DNA of 64,000 nt from positions 1-64,000 of the forward strand of contig NZ_JACPYU010000027.1 in assembly GCF_016195855.1 (NCBI RefSeq), given 5' to 3'. The notes beneath the pieces are model-generated. The model was not told where the DNA came from, searched no databases, and was given only the letters and a program-made list of their open reading frames with translations. The first letter of the stretch is position 1; every line of letters begins with the position of its first letter. Source of the stretch: Aquabacterium sp. (GTDB lineage: Bacteria; Pseudomonadota; Gammaproteobacteria; Burkholderiales; Burkholderiaceae_C). Below are positions 56,873 through 64,000 of the stretch, in pieces. A program made the translations under genes and the position numbers.

Positions 56873-57447
56873 CAGTCAATCGGGAAGAACCGGATCTTCC
56901 TCGCCTTTCGCAGGTCGGACCAGACACCGAACGGAATGACGATGCCAAAGCGTGCACGAAGCCCTGAACCCGCAGCCGTCATCTTGCTGCCATTCCACAG
57001 GTCGATGTGATCCCCGCCAGATCCGCCTGACGGGGCATAGTAGTCCTCAAAGCAAATGATGCCTGTACGGTCTGCCACCTTGTCAAACCAGTCGGCGCCC
57101 GTCACCTGCTCCGACATCTTGCAGCCGACGAAGGGCTGCAACTCCAGCCAGTCCGCGAGCTCCGCTGCCGACAAGATGTGATCAGCCTCCGGATGGACCC
57201 AGCATTTGCGCTTGGCGGGGTATGACTTGAAGGTTACGCCCGACTTCTTCAAGGCGTAGCTCACCCTGATTGCGCATTGATTGGCGAACAGCTTCTTGCC
57301 GTCCTTGTCTTTGGCATCGCATGGATCACTGCCCGGATAGTTCCGCCACAGATCCTCAAACCGAACAGCCTGCACGTTGACCTTGCAGATCGAGCCCTTT
57401 TGCGGATTAGTCTTGATCTTCGCGGTTTGCTTGATTGCCGTGGTCAT
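56872..57447 (-). CDS. Type VI secretion amidase effector, Tae4-like
   Basis: 191 aa. The NlpC/P60-type catalytic residues are visible: C58 in LFANQCAIRVSYAL, H147 in GGDHIDLWNG with D149 close by. Tae4 enzymes cut the peptide cross-links of peptidoglycan in neighbouring cells after delivery by the T6SS. The start ATG overlaps the stop codon of the PAAR gene (ATGA) and the small membrane protein follows with a 1-bp overlap. No signal peptide, as expected for a T6SS cargo. Confidence 0.88.
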   Translation of the reverse strand: MTTAIKQTAKIKTNPQKGSICKVNVQAVRFEDLWRNYPGSDPCDAKDKDGKKLFANQCAIRVSYALKKSGVTFKSYPAKRKCWVHPEADHILSAAELADWLELQPFVGCKMSEQVTGADWFDKVADRTGIICFEDYYAPSGGSGGDHIDLWNGSKMTAAGSGLRARFGIVIPFGVWSDLRKARKIRFFPID

Positions 57448-58022
57448 GCCTTCGCAAGCTCCATTTCAACGATGGCTGCATCACCCCAGTAGGCTTCGTA
57501 CTGTTGCGCGCTATCGGTGATGACGCGGGGCAACTGCCCCTGGTCATCCAGCCGCCCGGAGAAGGTCCGGCCGTCTTGCGTTCGAATGAACCAGGGAACG
57601 CCGACCAGGGTAGCGGTATCGCAATCCACGACAAGCTTGGTCTGTTCGTCAAATTCGAAGGTGACCTCTTCTCGGACAGCCGGGCTTGAGAGGCCTGCGG
57701 CCGTGGCCGCTGCCTTCTGCGCCTGGCTTGCCGCAGCCGAGTTAGAGGCGCCTCCCTCCAGGGTTGTTGACACGACCTGGCTGGCAATCAAGGTCGCACC
57801 ACACGCACACTTGTCACCATGACGTGCGGCAGGCATGCCATCAATGATCATGGTCGGATCGCCTGAGACGATCACGGTCGTGCCGTGCCCCTTCTTCGGG
57901 CACGTTACTTGGTCGCCAACGCGGGCGATGCGTTTGCCGTGGGTGTCGGTCGTGCCGGAGGCACCGACCACGACGCCGCCGTGATCGGTCGGATCGCCGA
58001 TCACGATGAAGGGTCTGGACAT
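57444..58022 (-). CDS. PAAR-domain T6SS spike protein
   Basis: 192 aa. Residues 1-85 are a PAAR domain: RPFIVIGDPTDHGGVVVGAS, VGDQVTCPKKGHGTTVIVSG, DGMPAARHGDKCACGATLIA, with the His/Cys zinc ligands. A linker of Ala/Ser/Gln (about 90-110) leads to a 75-residue C-terminal domain with EVTFEFDEQTKLVVD. PAAR proteins tip the VgrG spike and carry effectors; the C-terminal part may bind Tae4. No VgrG, Hcp or other T6SS gene is in the window. Confidence 0.88.
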   Translation of the reverse strand: MSRPFIVIGDPTDHGGVVVGASGTTDTHGKRIARVGDQVTCPKKGHGTTVIVSGDPTMIIDGMPAARHGDKCACGATLIASQVVSTTLEGGASNSAAASQAQKAAATAAGLSSPAVREEVTFEFDEQTKLVVDCDTATLVGVPWFIRTQDGRTFSGRLDDQGQLPRVITDSAQQYEAYWGDAAIVEMELAKA

Positions 58023-58067
58023 TGAACAATCCCTGTGCTTTGAATTGTCCAGCACTCTAGCAAAGCT

Positions 58068-58289
58068 TCAGGAAGCGTCCTCCGGGCGCAACCTGCCACC
58101 CAAGTCAACTGGCTCGTCCATGATCTCGTTCATCGCCTGGTATGCCGATGGGGCATTGAGCGATGCGAGTTGTTGATCGATCCGCGCTCGCAACTCGGCC
58201 AGGTGCCTAGCCTCGGGCACCATCTCGCTCTGGGCCGTGCTCACATCGCGCTCGTGGACCTCAGGTGCGGACTTGCTTGATTTCTTCAT
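58068..58289 (-). CDS. Small hypothetical protein upstream of the PAAR gene
   Basis: 73 aa, charged and soluble: a Lys/Ser-rich start, then AELRARIDQQLASLNAPSAY, probably helical. No strong ribosome binding site. It is 45 bp upstream of the PAAR gene on the same strand and may be a chaperone or adaptor of the effector module. Not recognised. Confidence 0.55.
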   Translation of the reverse strand: MKKSSKSAPEVHERDVSTAQSEMVPEARHLAELRARIDQQLASLNAPSAYQAMNEIMDEPVDLGGRLRPEDAS

Positions 58290-58422
58290 CGCGCCATCGT
58301 CTCAAAAGTGGGAGCCTATCCAAAGCCTGGGGGGATTCACCCCCGAGCCTCGTGCGCAGTCTTGGAGCTTCAGATTGCACCTAACTCAAGTCCATCGATT
58401 CATGGCTGCCAGGAGGGAACGA

Positions 58423-58680
58423 ATGACATCCATGCGGAAACGAAAGGCTCGCCTCTGCCGAGCTCTGCTCAGCCCCAGCATACTCAGTACCGTCGACGAT
58501 CGGCTTTGGGATGAGATCCAGCCCGTAGGACGCGAGTTTGGTAGTCCAGACTTCGAACGGCTGGCTGACGAAGATCATCGCAACGGTGTAGGCGCCTTCG
58601 ACCCGACGTTGAGGGACATATTCCTCTCTGGAGTTGAGGTCCCAGAAAACATGCGCATTCAACACCGGAAGCCGCTGTGA
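58423..58680 (+). CDS. Short ORF of uncertain reality near the right end of the element
   Basis: 85 aa, MTSMRKRKARLCRALLSPSI onward, basic at the N-terminus. The only real support is a perfect AGGAGG six bases before the ATG. The opposite strand has a competing 107-aa reading (58704-58381) with somewhat better codon composition but no ribosome binding site. At most one is real. Neither resembles a transposase. Confidence 0.3.
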   Translation: MTSMRKRKARLCRALLSPSILSTVDDRLWDEIQPVGREFGSPDFERLADEDHRNGVGAFDPTLRDIFLSGVEVPENMRIQHRKPL

Positions 58681-58741
58681 ACTGGTGTCACCAGAGGCAA
58701 ACATTTAGGTGTAGCGGCGTGACACCTCACTGACACAAGGC

Positions 58742-58891
58742 TTTACCGACTCTATTACTCCGCCGAGCTATCCACCTTAAGCACGGCAGCGTCAATTTAC
58801 GGACTATCCGAGGTGCGGCACGTAGAGCACATTCCCACCATGCGTAGGGAATGCGAGAGTTCCAGTTTACTGACTCTATTAAGTCAGACCA
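58742..58891 (-). repeat. Right end: terminal inverted repeat plus two internal sites
   Basis: On the minus strand the terminal copy (58891-58865) is followed inward by a degenerate copy at 58808-58796 (GATAGTCCGTAAA) and a good copy at 58756-58742 (AATAGAGTCGGTAAA). The wider spacing, over 150 bp, resembles a Tn7 left end. Confidence 0.85.
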
Positions 58892-58896
58892 GCATG
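58892..58896 (+). repeat. 5-bp target-site duplication, right copy (GCATG)
   Basis: Identical to 50664-50668 and directly abutting the right terminal repeat. In the unoccupied site it contains the gph start codon (CAT on the plus strand). Confidence 0.85.
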
Positions 58897-59013
58897 TGCT
58901 GGTTCATGAACAGGTGACCGCGAAATTGCGCCGCCTATTCTGACCGCACTGCCCTCAAGCCGCCACGCGTGTTTCTCTGAGCCCCCATACGGGGTAGGCG
59001 ATCTCGTTCAGGC

Positions 59014-59910
59014 TCAGTAAGGACAGTTGCCCTTGTAGCCACTGATCACCTTGCCGAACAGGTCCAGCTGATGCGGCACGCCGCACAGGAAGGGGCTGTA
59101 GCGGGTGTCCTCGTCCAGGAAGCGCTTGAACCACGAGACGGTGTACTTGGCGGCCATGGTCTTGACCTGTGCGCTGGTGCCCAGGCTGGTCGTGCAGGGG
59201 TGGCCGCCGCCGCCTTGCAGCTCCAGATAGGCCTTGTCCAGTGTGGGCGACAAGCTCTTGTAGATCGGCTCGGAGTGGGCCGATGCCGTGGCCACCACAT
59301 CGCCCTTGCAAGCCAGGATCAAGGTGGGCACGGTGAGCTTGCTGTAGTCGGTGCCCCCCACCACATAGGGCGCCATGGGCACGATGGCCTTGATGGCCGG
59401 GTTGTCACGGGCCAGCTCCAGCGTGGCCCCGCCGCCCATGGAGTGGCCCATGGCCCCCAGGCGCGTGGCGTCCACCAGGCCGTGGAAGGGGCTGTCCGGC
59501 AAGGCGCTGCGGCGCACCACGTCCTTGAGCGCGGCCAGCTCTTCTCTGGCGCGGGCAGACGGGAACGCGAGTGTGGACATGGTGTCGATGTTGACCACCA
59601 CAAAGCCATGCGAGGCCAGATATGCGGCCCACCACGCGTTCCAGCTCTGGGTCTCAATGAAGCCTGGGGTCACCACCACCAGGCCAAATGGCCCGCTTGC
59701 ATTGCTGGGGTAATAAACGGTGCCCGCCTTGTAGCCAAGGGGTGCGGCGAGCACCGTGCTGGCCGTGCGGAATGGCCCGGCTGCGGCCTCCAGCGAGGCG
59801 ATCGTGGGGTCCGGGCCGCGCTGGTAGGCCTCGGCGACATCGGCGTGCGCCAGGGTAGACACGGCCAGCAAGGCGGCCGACAAACTCAAGGCAAGTGAAG
59901 TGTGTTTCAT
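59014..59910 (-). CDS. PETase-like secreted polyester hydrolase (dienelactone/cutinase-type alpha/beta hydrolase)
   Basis: 298 aa, signal peptide ending AHA near residue 23. It tracks the Ideonella PETase sequence along its length: RGPDPTIASLEAAAGPF, AGTVYYPSNA, LASHGFVVVNIDT. Catalytic triad S157 (GHSMGG), D204 (CKGDVV) and H237 (GGGHPC). Both disulfides of type II PETases appear possible: C201-C239 and C276-C296. Differences from IsPETase: oxyanion Tyr is F84, the Trp before the serine is H156, the wobbling Trp is Y182, and Ser238 is Pro. So it is a cutinase/polyesterase-like enzyme; PET activity cannot be assumed. Stands alone. Confidence 0.9.
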   Translation of the reverse strand: MKHTSLALSLSAALLAVSTLAHADVAEAYQRGPDPTIASLEAAAGPFRTASTVLAAPLGYKAGTVYYPSNASGPFGLVVVTPGFIETQSWNAWWAAYLASHGFVVVNIDTMSTLAFPSARAREELAALKDVVRRSALPDSPFHGLVDATRLGAMGHSMGGGATLELARDNPAIKAIVPMAPYVVGGTDYSKLTVPTLILACKGDVVATASAHSEPIYKSLSPTLDKAYLELQGGGGHPCTTSLGTSAQVKTMAAKYTVSWFKRFLDEDTRYSPFLCGVPHQLDLFGKVISGYKGNCPY

Positions 59911-60122
59911 GGTGTCCTGTCTGTCTCTTGGTTGAATGGTGTGGAGGCGCACCGCATGACACGGCCCGCGCACCATGCAAATTCTTTCGATATACGATCG
60001 ATGGAGATTGCGGCTCGATGCAGTTGTCTTGCTGGTGGGCGCAGCACCTTGGGTATGTCCGCATAGGACTTACGCGATGCGGGCCGGCCCACTTACACTG
60101 CCCGTTTCACCTGGACCCCGCC

Positions 60123-61301
60123 ATGTGCGCAGCCTCACTTCACTGGACCGGCCCGGACGGCCAACCCGCCCACGCCCTGTGGCGCTCCGAAGCCGGCGTG
60201 CCCGCGCACCAGAAGGTCGTGCTGGCCGATGACACGATGCCGGCCAACACCGCTTACAAGCTGGCTTGCGAGGGCACGGCCCTGCTGTGGCAAGGTGACT
60301 TCCAGAACGCACGCCACCTGCTGCAGGCCTTGACCCGGCGGCTGGCGCCTCCTGCTGGCCGCGCGGCCAGCAAAGGCAAGGGCAGCAAGGGCAAGCAGCC
60401 CCCAGAGTCAGTCAACGCCGGCCAGGCCTTCAACCAACACCGCCAGAACCTGGCACACCGCGCCCGCATCCTGGGCATGCTGCTGATCCCCTTCGAGGCC
60501 GATCACACCATCCCCTTACGGCGCGCGCCCGATGTGAAACAGGCTTGCGAGGAGGCCTATGGCGCCGCCAGCGAGCCCTATGTGGCCTCCCTGCGCGAAC
60601 TGCTGGGCTTGATCGGGGCGCATGAGTGGCGCAAGAAGGGCGTGGCGATCGAGGCCCTCAAGGGCAAGGGATCCGGCCGCATCCATGCGCACTACGGTGT
60701 GTTCTCACCCGTGCGTGGTGAATATGTCGACCTGGTCCAGCAGGCGCCCTTGCCCGCAGGCGTCCAGGACGCAGTCGATGTCGGCACCGGCTCCGGTGTG
60801 CTGGCCGCCGTGCTGGCCTCGCGCGGCATCGCCCGGATCACCGCCACGGATCAGGATGCCCGCGCCCTGGCTTGCGCCAAAGAGAACCTGCATCGACTCA
60901 AGCTGGACAAGCAGGTCAAGGTCATCGAGGCTGACCTGTTCCCCCCTGGCCAGGCGCCTTTGATCGTGTGCAACCCACCGTGGCTGCCTGCGCGCCCCAG
61001 CTCGCCCATCGAGTACGCCGTGTATGACCCCGACAGCCGCATGCTGCGCGGCTTCCTGGCCGGCTTGAAAGCCCACCTGACACCTGGTGGAGAAGGCTGG
61101 CTGATCATGTCCGACCTGGCCGAGCACCTGGGCCTGCGTGGCCCCGACACCTTGCAAGGCTGGATCAAGGACGCAGGCCTGCGTGTGGTGGGCAAACTCG
61201 ATGCCCGGCCCCGCCACCCCAAGACACAAGACGCCTCCGACCCCTTGCACCAGGCGCGCGCAGCCGAGGTGACTTCCTTGTGGCGATTGGCTGCCGCATG
61301 A
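60123..61301 (+). CDS. SAM-dependent methyltransferase (HemK/PrmC-like fold)
   Basis: 392 aa. The C-terminal half has SAM motif I AVDVGTGSGVLAAVLA near residue 220 and the catalytic NPPW (LIVCNPPWLPAR) typical of N6-adenine or glutamine methyltransferases. The N-terminal half (1-200) is unfamiliar, with a Lys/Gly-rich loop SKGKGSKGKQ near 80-90. The target is not predictable. The stop overlaps the next gene's ATG (ATGA), so the two are an operon. The ATG at 60123 was chosen because longer readings cross the divergent promoter region. Confidence 0.88.
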   Translation: MCAASLHWTGPDGQPAHALWRSEAGVPAHQKVVLADDTMPANTAYKLACEGTALLWQGDFQNARHLLQALTRRLAPPAGRAASKGKGSKGKQPPESVNAGQAFNQHRQNLAHRARILGMLLIPFEADHTIPLRRAPDVKQACEEAYGAASEPYVASLRELLGLIGAHEWRKKGVAIEALKGKGSGRIHAHYGVFSPVRGEYVDLVQQAPLPAGVQDAVDVGTGSGVLAAVLASRGIARITATDQDARALACAKENLHRLKLDKQVKVIEADLFPPGQAPLIVCNPPWLPARPSSPIEYAVYDPDSRMLRGFLAGLKAHLTPGGEGWLIMSDLAEHLGLRGPDTLQGWIKDAGLRVVGKLDARPRHPKTQDASDPLHQARAAEVTSLWRLAAA

Positions 61302-61825
61302 ACATGAAGCTGATCGCCTGCACGCCCGGGCGCCACGCCGAGGCGATCCTGGCCATCCTCAACGAGGCCATCGTGCACTCGACCGCGCTGTACGACTACC
61401 AGCCGCGCAGCATGGCCCAGATGGCCACGTGGTTCGACACCAAGCGGCAGCACGGCTGGCCCGTCATCGGCATGGAGGACGAAGCCGGCAGCCTGCTGGG
61501 CTTTGCGAGCTATGGCAGCTTTCGCAACTTCCCGGCCTACAAATACAGCGTAGAGCACTCGGTCTATGTGCACCAGGGCCACCGTGGCCAAGGCGTCGGC
61601 CGCCTGCTGATGCGCGCGCTCATCGACGCCGCACGCGCACAAGGCCTGCACATGCTGGTCGGCGTCATTGACAGTGCCAACGAGGGCAGCAAGCACCTGC
61701 ATGCCGACCTGGGCTTCGTGCATGGCGGCACGCTCCGGCAGGCCGGCTTCAAGTTCGGACGCTGGCTGGACATCGACTTCTACCAGCTCATCCTCGACAC
61801 ACCGATTGACCCGGTGGACGGCTGA
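61298..61825 (+). CDS. GNAT acetyltransferase, phosphinothricin/methionine-sulfone type
   Basis: 175 aa. Begins MNMKLIACTPGRHAEAILAI with AIVHSTALYDYQPRS, the signature of the Pat/YncA group, then the acetyl-CoA loop HRGQGVGRLLMRALI and GVIDSANEGSKHLHADLGF. Members acetylate L-amino acid analogues such as methionine sulfone. Coupled to the methyltransferase gene by ATGA; a terminator follows. Confidence 0.92.
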   Translation: MNMKLIACTPGRHAEAILAILNEAIVHSTALYDYQPRSMAQMATWFDTKRQHGWPVIGMEDEAGSLLGFASYGSFRNFPAYKYSVEHSVYVHQGHRGQGVGRLLMRALIDAARAQGLHMLVGVIDSANEGSKHLHADLGFVHGGTLRQAGFKFGRWLDIDFYQLILDTPIDPVDG

Positions 61826-61870
61826 CGCGCTGGGCGCCAGGCAATCGTCAAGCGCCCGACAAACAAGCGA

Positions 61871-61908
61871 AAACCCCTTGGCCCCCCGCTCCCTCGGGCA
61901 AGGGGTTT
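61871..61908 (+). terminator. Probable terminator after the GNAT gene
   Basis: Perfect 10-bp stem AAACCCCTTG (61871-61880) with CAAGGGGTTT (61899-61908), then a moderately T-rich TTTGACGCTTTT. Lies 46 bp after the stop codon. Confidence 0.65.
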
Positions 61909-62011
61909 GACGCTTTTGCGCCCCCTGCCGCGGCACTTGACGCGACACCGCCGCATGTCAACCAGGTGCCCATCACGATAATCAATTCGCACCAGGCCAC
62001 CCACCCCCACC

Positions 62012-62725
62012 ATGAACAGCCCTCAGGACGAGCTCGCCAGCCCCGCATCGACCCCGGTCGTGCCGGCGCGCCGTTATGGCGGGCTGTCCGCACAGGAGCG
62101 GCGTGACCTGCGCCGCCGCAAGCTGCTGGACGCGGCGGTGCATGTCTTTGGCACGCTGGGCTTGCACCGCGCCACGATCCGAGACATCTGCAACGAGGCG
62201 CGCATCACCGAGCGTTATTTCTCCGAGCACTTCGCCAGCATCTCGCACGCGTATGAGGCCGCCTTCAAGTTGATCAGCGAGCAAGCCTTGCTGGCCACAG
62301 GCCGTGCCATGCTGCAAGCCCCCATGGACACCCTGGAGCTGGCCAAATCCGGCCTGCAGGCCTTTCTGGGCTTTGTGCAGGAAGACCCGCGCCGCGCACA
62401 GATCCTGCTGGTGGACGCCTCCAGCTACTGGCGCAACGTCACCAGCCGCAACAACCTCGAACTCAAGCGGCACGCCCAGGCCATGCGCTATTTCTGCAAG
62501 CGCATCTACCCGGACCTGCCCGAGCACATCGACCTGGAGGTCATCGGCGCCTCGCTGGTTGGCGCCTCGCTGCAGGCCTGCCTGACCTGGGCGCAAAACG
62601 ATTTCAAGCAACCTGCCGATTTGATCGTGTCGCACCTGCTGTACGCCTGGGAAGGCCTGGACAGGTGGTTCCACGCGGAGATCAAGGCGCACCGGCTGGC
62701 CTCCTTGAGCCAAGCGGCATCGTGA
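62012..62725 (+). CDS. TetR-family transcriptional regulator
   Basis: 237 aa. The DNA-binding domain is at about residues 33-80: RRRKLLDAAVHVFGTLGLHR, then ATIRDICNEARITERYFSEHF. The C-terminal ligand and dimer domain shows no recognisable specificity. A basic, Pro-rich N-terminal arm of about 30 residues precedes it. No obvious target gene lies divergent from it, so its regulon is unknown. Confidence 0.93.
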   Translation: MNSPQDELASPASTPVVPARRYGGLSAQERRDLRRRKLLDAAVHVFGTLGLHRATIRDICNEARITERYFSEHFASISHAYEAAFKLISEQALLATGRAMLQAPMDTLELAKSGLQAFLGFVQEDPRRAQILLVDASSYWRNVTSRNNLELKRHAQAMRYFCKRIYPDLPEHIDLEVIGASLVGASLQACLTWAQNDFKQPADLIVSHLLYAWEGLDRWFHAEIKAHRLASLSQAAS

Positions 62726-63105
62726 TCCGTTCGCTCACGCGCTCATCCAGCGCTGGTCAAAAAAAAACCGACCGGCAGAACCGATCGGTTTGATTGCCAC
62801 GGATACGTTGCCCGCAGCCTCTCCTCCCCTGCAATCCCGCCATGTCTAGGTGCTTGCGGTGATGACAGCGTTTTTCCCTCTAACCTTTGTTGTTCTATCC
62901 ACCCTTTGGTTTTTGTTCTTCACCCTCGGCGTGATTTGTTAATTCGCCGCTGATGAAGAGGGACTATACGGACTCTGCTTGCCAAGGCCGCCCCCCCTGA
63001 AGAGGGCTCTGTGTAAGCAAAAGCAAGCCATGGGCTAGCATGGGCACCTGCATCAACAAGGCGTGACATGACTTTCATCCAGGGCGACCTTCGCCGAGTG
63101 CTCCA
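62726..63105. other. tetR / RIO kinase intergenic region
   Basis: 380 bp with no supported gene. It contains a hairpin terminator (62766-62790) and a pyrimidine-rich stretch around 62870-62925. No clear promoter for the kinase gene was found. Confidence 0.5.
62766..62790 (-). terminator. Intrinsic terminator, stronger on the minus strand
   Basis: AACCGACCGG / CCGATCGGTT stem with one mismatch and a five-base loop. On the minus strand it ends in nine T; on the plus strand only TTTGATT follows. It may serve tetR as a bidirectional terminator. Confidence 0.6.
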
Positions 63106-63954
63106 TTGAAAACACCTCCACGACTGCAGCCCCTGCTGGAAGAAGGCCTGATCGACTCGGTCGTTCGCCAGCTCATGAGTGGCAAAGAGGCGATGGTCTA
63201 TGTCGTGCGCGTTGGCGACGAAACGCGCTGCGCCAAGGTCTACAAAGAAGCCACGCAGCGCAGCTTCAGGCAAGCTGTCGACTACACCGAAAACCGCAAG
63301 ACCAAGAACACACGGCAGGCCCGGGCCATGGCCAAGGGCACCAAGTTCGGCAGACAGGCGCAAGAAGCGGCCTGGCAAAGTGCCGAGGTGGATGCGCTGT
63401 ACCGGCTTGCCGCAGCCGGCGTGCGGGTGCCCAAGCCCTACAACTTCCTCGATGGCGTCTTGTTGATGGAGCTGGTGTCCGATGAGCACGGCGATGCGGC
63501 CCCACGCCTCAACGATGTCCTGTTCACCGCTGAAGAAGCGCGCACCCACCACCACACCCTGCTGATGGAGGTGGTGCGCATGCTCTGCGCAGGCGTCGTG
63601 CATGGGGACTTGTCGGAGTTCAACATCCTGATGGCCACCGATGGCCCGGTCATCATCGACCTGCCCCAGGCGGTGGACGCCGCCGGCAACAACCATGCGC
63701 AACGCATGCTGTTGCGTGATGTGGAGAACCTGCGCAACTTCTTCGGCGGTTTTGCGCCCGACTTGCTCAGCAGCCACTATGGCCCCGAGATCTGGGCGCT
63801 GTACGAGCAAGGCCTGCTGAGCACAGACACGGTGTTGACGGGTCAATTCAAGCGCCAGGCCAAGCCCATCGACCTGGAAGGCGTGATGCGCGAGATCGAC
63901 GATGCGGCGGATGAGGAACACGCCCGCCGCCTGCGGATGCAACAAGGTTCATGA
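63106..63954 (+). CDS. RIO-type serine protein kinase
   Basis: 282 aa. RIO1-like: SGKEAMVYVVRVGDETRCAKVYK supplies the ATP-binding Lys, the catalytic loop is VVHGDLSEFNIL and the metal-binding loop IIDLPQAVD. Bacterial members are rare relatives of the eukaryotic ribosome-biogenesis kinases with unknown substrates. No ATG fits the N-terminus; TTG at 63106 is the likely start, with a weak GAG upstream. An ATG at 63175 would remove part of the N-lobe. Confidence 0.9.
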   Translation: MKTPPRLQPLLEEGLIDSVVRQLMSGKEAMVYVVRVGDETRCAKVYKEATQRSFRQAVDYTENRKTKNTRQARAMAKGTKFGRQAQEAAWQSAEVDALYRLAAAGVRVPKPYNFLDGVLLMELVSDEHGDAAPRLNDVLFTAEEARTHHHTLLMEVVRMLCAGVVHGDLSEFNILMATDGPVIIDLPQAVDAAGNNHAQRMLLRDVENLRNFFGGFAPDLLSSHYGPEIWALYEQGLLSTDTVLTGQFKRQAKPIDLEGVMREIDDAADEEHARRLRMQQGS

Positions 63955-64000
63955 GGGCCAAAACCAGTTAGGATGGCTGCGGGCCGCACCCCATCGTGCG

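Larger units (their letters stand above)
50669..58891. mobile_element. 8.2 kb transposon-like element without recognisable transposase
   Basis: Bounded by inverted repeats beginning TGGT (left 50669-50695; right 58865-58891 on the minus strand), 24 of 27 bases identical with a perfect 17-bp core TAATAGAGTCAGTAAAC. Two further related sites lie inside each end, all pointing inward in the same sense. Flanked by a perfect 5-bp direct repeat GCATG. Multiple inward-facing binding sites plus a 5-bp duplication are typical of Tn7, Tn402 and some IS21-type elements. No TnsA/B/C, TniA/B/Q or IstA/B protein is recognisable inside, so it looks non-autonomous or decayed. By eye its G+C is lower than the flanks. 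Cargo: a three-gene ATPase operon and a T6SS effector module. Confidence 0.88.

Noticed and set aside
58892-59013. Remnant of rpe upstream of gph
   Set aside because: No ribulose-phosphate epimerase sequence is present; the next minus-strand gene is the PETase-like esterase.

Overview
This window reads as the chromosome of a GC-rich betaproteobacterium of the order Burkholderiales. The evidence is the order of the information-processing genes, the sequences of the ribosomal and RNA polymerase proteins, a scattered trp cluster with gph, a PEP-CTERM protein and a PETase-like esterase. The last two features recall the Ideonella/Aquabacterium/Leptothrix neighbourhood, but genus assignment is inference.

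Layout. 1-3.9 kb, minus strand: the str operon rpsL-rpsG-fusA-tuf, with tuf running off the left edge. 4.2-13.3 kb: a mixed block with a PEP-CTERM protein, a SNF2-type helicase, an MscS channel, a DinB-like protein, a hybrid histidine kinase and a FeeM-like acyltransferase. 13.5-27.9 kb, minus strand: transcription runs tRNA-Tyr, tRNA-Gly, tRNA-Thr, second tuf, tRNA-Trp, secE, nusG, rplK, rplA, rplJ, rplL, rpoB, rpoC. 28-40.3 kb, minus strand: a ten-gene exopolysaccharide operon with GT2, Wza-like exporter, Wzc-like protein with a damaged P-loop, further glycosyltransferases (one broken), a glycoside hydrolase, polymerase/ligase, acyltransferase and flippase. 40.6-50.7 kb: ung, trpC, trpD, trpG, trpE and gph on the minus strand, interleaved with plus-strand genes for a diguanylate cyclase, an acyltransferase-3 and a chalcone-isomerase-like protein.

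The most notable feature lies at 50,669-58,891. It is an 8.2 kb element with 27-bp imperfect terminal inverted repeats (24/27 identical, 17-bp perfect core), further copies of the same repeat inside each end, and a perfect 5-bp direct duplication (GCATG) on both flanks. This is the anatomy of a Tn7/Tn402/IS21-type transposon, yet I find no recognisable transposase. It carries two cargo modules. One is a tightly overlapping three-gene operon of a P-loop ATPase and two uncharacterised proteins, reminiscent of the DptF/G/H restriction proteins but without dnd genes; its third gene is frameshifted. The other is a type VI secretion module: a small protein, a PAAR protein, a Tae4-type amidase and a small two-helix membrane protein. 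The element landed exactly on the start codon of gph.

59-64 kb: a PETase-like secreted esterase (minus), then a methyltransferase, a GNAT acetyltransferase, a TetR regulator and a RIO-type kinase (plus). All family assignments come from reading motifs; no database search was possible.
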